Of a stretch of 20,529 nucleotides of DNA, positions 19,951 to 20,529 are shown in pieces. Origin of the DNA: JBBRUG01 sp038247995 (GTDB taxonomy: Bacteria; Chloroflexota; Chloroflexia; Chloroflexales; Chloroflexaceae). Within the stretch, counting starts at the first letter, position 1. Every line of letters starts with the position of its first letter. The stretch is taken from positions 1-20,529 of the forward strand of contig JBBRUG010000069.1 of assembly GCA_038247995.1 (NCBI GenBank), read 5' to 3'. The position numbers were made by a program, and so were the translations under genes. The notes under the pieces were generated by a model, which was given only the letters and a program-made list of their open reading frames with translations, was not told where the DNA came from and did no database searches.

Positions 19951-20230
19951 ATTGATCGGTGAGTACGAAATCACCCGCCAACCCGAACTCGAACCGGCGC
20001 TCGTAATCCACCACGTCATTCGCGGTTACGACGTCGTTCACCTCGATAGCGCCCAACTCGGCGAACTCGCCACACTGCTCGCCGTACGCCAGAAGCGCAT
20101 CCGCACCCTCGGCGCCTACCAACTCATTCTCGGCGACGGCGGCGATATAACCTTCTACGCCGATGCCGGCCGCCGCGCCTGCTACCTCAACCCCGATCAG
20201 GCCGCCGCACTGGGGAAATTCCTGCAATAA
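19940..20230 (+). CDS. Hypothetical protein, 96 aa, coupled to the methyltransferase
   Basis: I do not recognise this protein. It starts inside the last codons of the methyltransferase gene (11-bp overlap) and has no strong ribosome site of its own, which fits translational coupling. The sequence is soluble and mixed alpha/beta, without signal peptide, membrane helix, Cys pair or nucleotide-binding motif; a Tyr/Asp/Gly-rich middle (LGAYQLILGDGGDITFYAD) is the most distinctive part. A longer reading frame from 19871 would add 23 residues lying wholly within the methyltransferase gene and is less likely. A strong hairpin follows 6 nt after the stop codon. Confidence 0.75.
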   Translation: MQIKLIGEYEITRQPELEPALVIHHVIRGYDVVHLDSAQLGELATLLAVRQKRIRTLGAYQLILGDGGDITFYADAGRRACYLNPDQAAALGKFLQ

Positions 20231-20236
20231 GCGTAC

Positions 20237-20257
20237 AGACGCCCCGGCGGGGCGTCT
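20237..20257 (+). terminator. Strong GC hairpin after the last gene
   Basis: AGACGCCCC (20237-20245) pairs perfectly with GGGGCGTCT (20249-20257) around a 3-nt loop, 6 nt after the stop codon. It is a plausible terminator, and the repeats that follow seem to be built from its right-hand side. Confidence 0.7.
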
Positions 20258-20529
20258 CTGCTCGCCCCCGCGGCCGCTCTGCTCGCCCCGGCGGGCGTCT
20301 CTGCTCGCCCCCGCGGCCGCTCTGCTCGCCCCGGCGGGGCGTCTCTGCTCGCCCCGGCGGGCGGCTCTGCTCGCCCCGGCGGGCGTCTCTGCTCGTCCCC
20401 GGCGGGGCGTCTCTGCTCGCCCCCGCGGCCGCGCGGCTCGCCCCCGCGGCCGCGGGGCGCGCCCCCCCGGCCGCGGGGGGCGCCCCCGCCGGCGCGCGGG
20501 GCGCCCCCGCGGCCCCCGCGCGCCCCCCC
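20258..20529. repeat. Degenerate GC-only tandem repeat to the end of the window, probable assembly artefact
   Basis: CTGCTCG recurs eight times between 20258 and 20419 at 21-24 bp intervals, each followed by CGCCCCGGCGG-like sequence. After about 20425 A and T nearly vanish and the sequence decays to runs of C and G. No gene or signal can be read here. The pattern looks like slippage or consensus failure at a contig edge beyond a strong hairpin. Confidence 0.7.

Noticed and set aside
1..20529. tRNA, rRNA, transposase or phage genes
   Set aside because: I looked for characteristic motifs and found none; the repeats present do not have insertion-sequence ends.

Overview
The window reads as a high-GC bacterial chromosome fragment, most likely from the phylum Chloroflexota (class Chloroflexia, relatives of Roseiflexus, Kouleothrix or Chloroflexus). 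This is an inference from gene content: a DUF4126 membrane protein, a degenerate NACHT-HEAT protein, a lipoprotein-type sortase, a secreted parallel beta-helix protein ending in a YLPV-type tail, and a phasin-like fragment. Dispersed 7-8 bp tandem arrays in gaps and inside a gene, and REP-like palindromes, add to this. I see no rRNA, tRNA, CRISPR array, transposase or phage gene. The last ~270 bases look like a contig-end artefact.

Layout. 1-4.2 kb: the end of a phasin-like gene meets a minus-strand pair (2-keto-4-pentenoate hydratase family enzyme and ABC exporter) at a 13-bp hairpin. A 469-bp divergent gap leads to a DUF4126 membrane protein. 4.2-9.9 kb, cell-surface block: a 1160-aa membrane protein fuses a clan GH-A-like glycoside hydrolase domain to an O-antigen ligase/polymerase (Wzy) domain and is interrupted in frame by 7- and 8-bp repeat arrays. 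A secreted beta-helix protein follows. 10.0-11.0 kb: a divergent Old Yellow Enzyme family protein on the minus strand.

11.3-18.2 kb, signalling block: a NACHT-like/HEAT-repeat protein with a Lys-to-Arg change in its P-loop is followed 15 nt later by a response regulator with receiver, RodZ-like HTH and a C-terminal membrane anchor. Next come a free-standing cyclic-nucleotide-binding domain protein, an OmpR/PhoB-type response regulator, and, convergent and overlapping it, a lipoprotein sortase. No histidine kinase is present. 18.4-20.2 kb: a short-chain dehydrogenase with Phe in place of the catalytic Tyr, a SAM methyltransferase, and a 96-aa unknown protein overlapping it.

Themes. Short simple-sequence arrays (CCTGCCG, GACCAAA, ATCCTTC/GTCCGTC, GCCTATC, GGACACGC) recur in gaps and have entered the Wzy gene. 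A heptamer array there could act as a frame switch. Palindromic REP-like pieces lie in gaps and in the linker of the receiver-RodZ protein. Three genes share the extended -10 element TGCTATACT, one of them only 9 nt from its start codon. Perfect 12-14 bp hairpins without a downstream U-tract sit 1-7 nt after three stop codons. The best candidates for something undescribed are the NACHT-HEAT plus receiver-RodZ-membrane pair and the repeat-laden GH-Wzy fusion.
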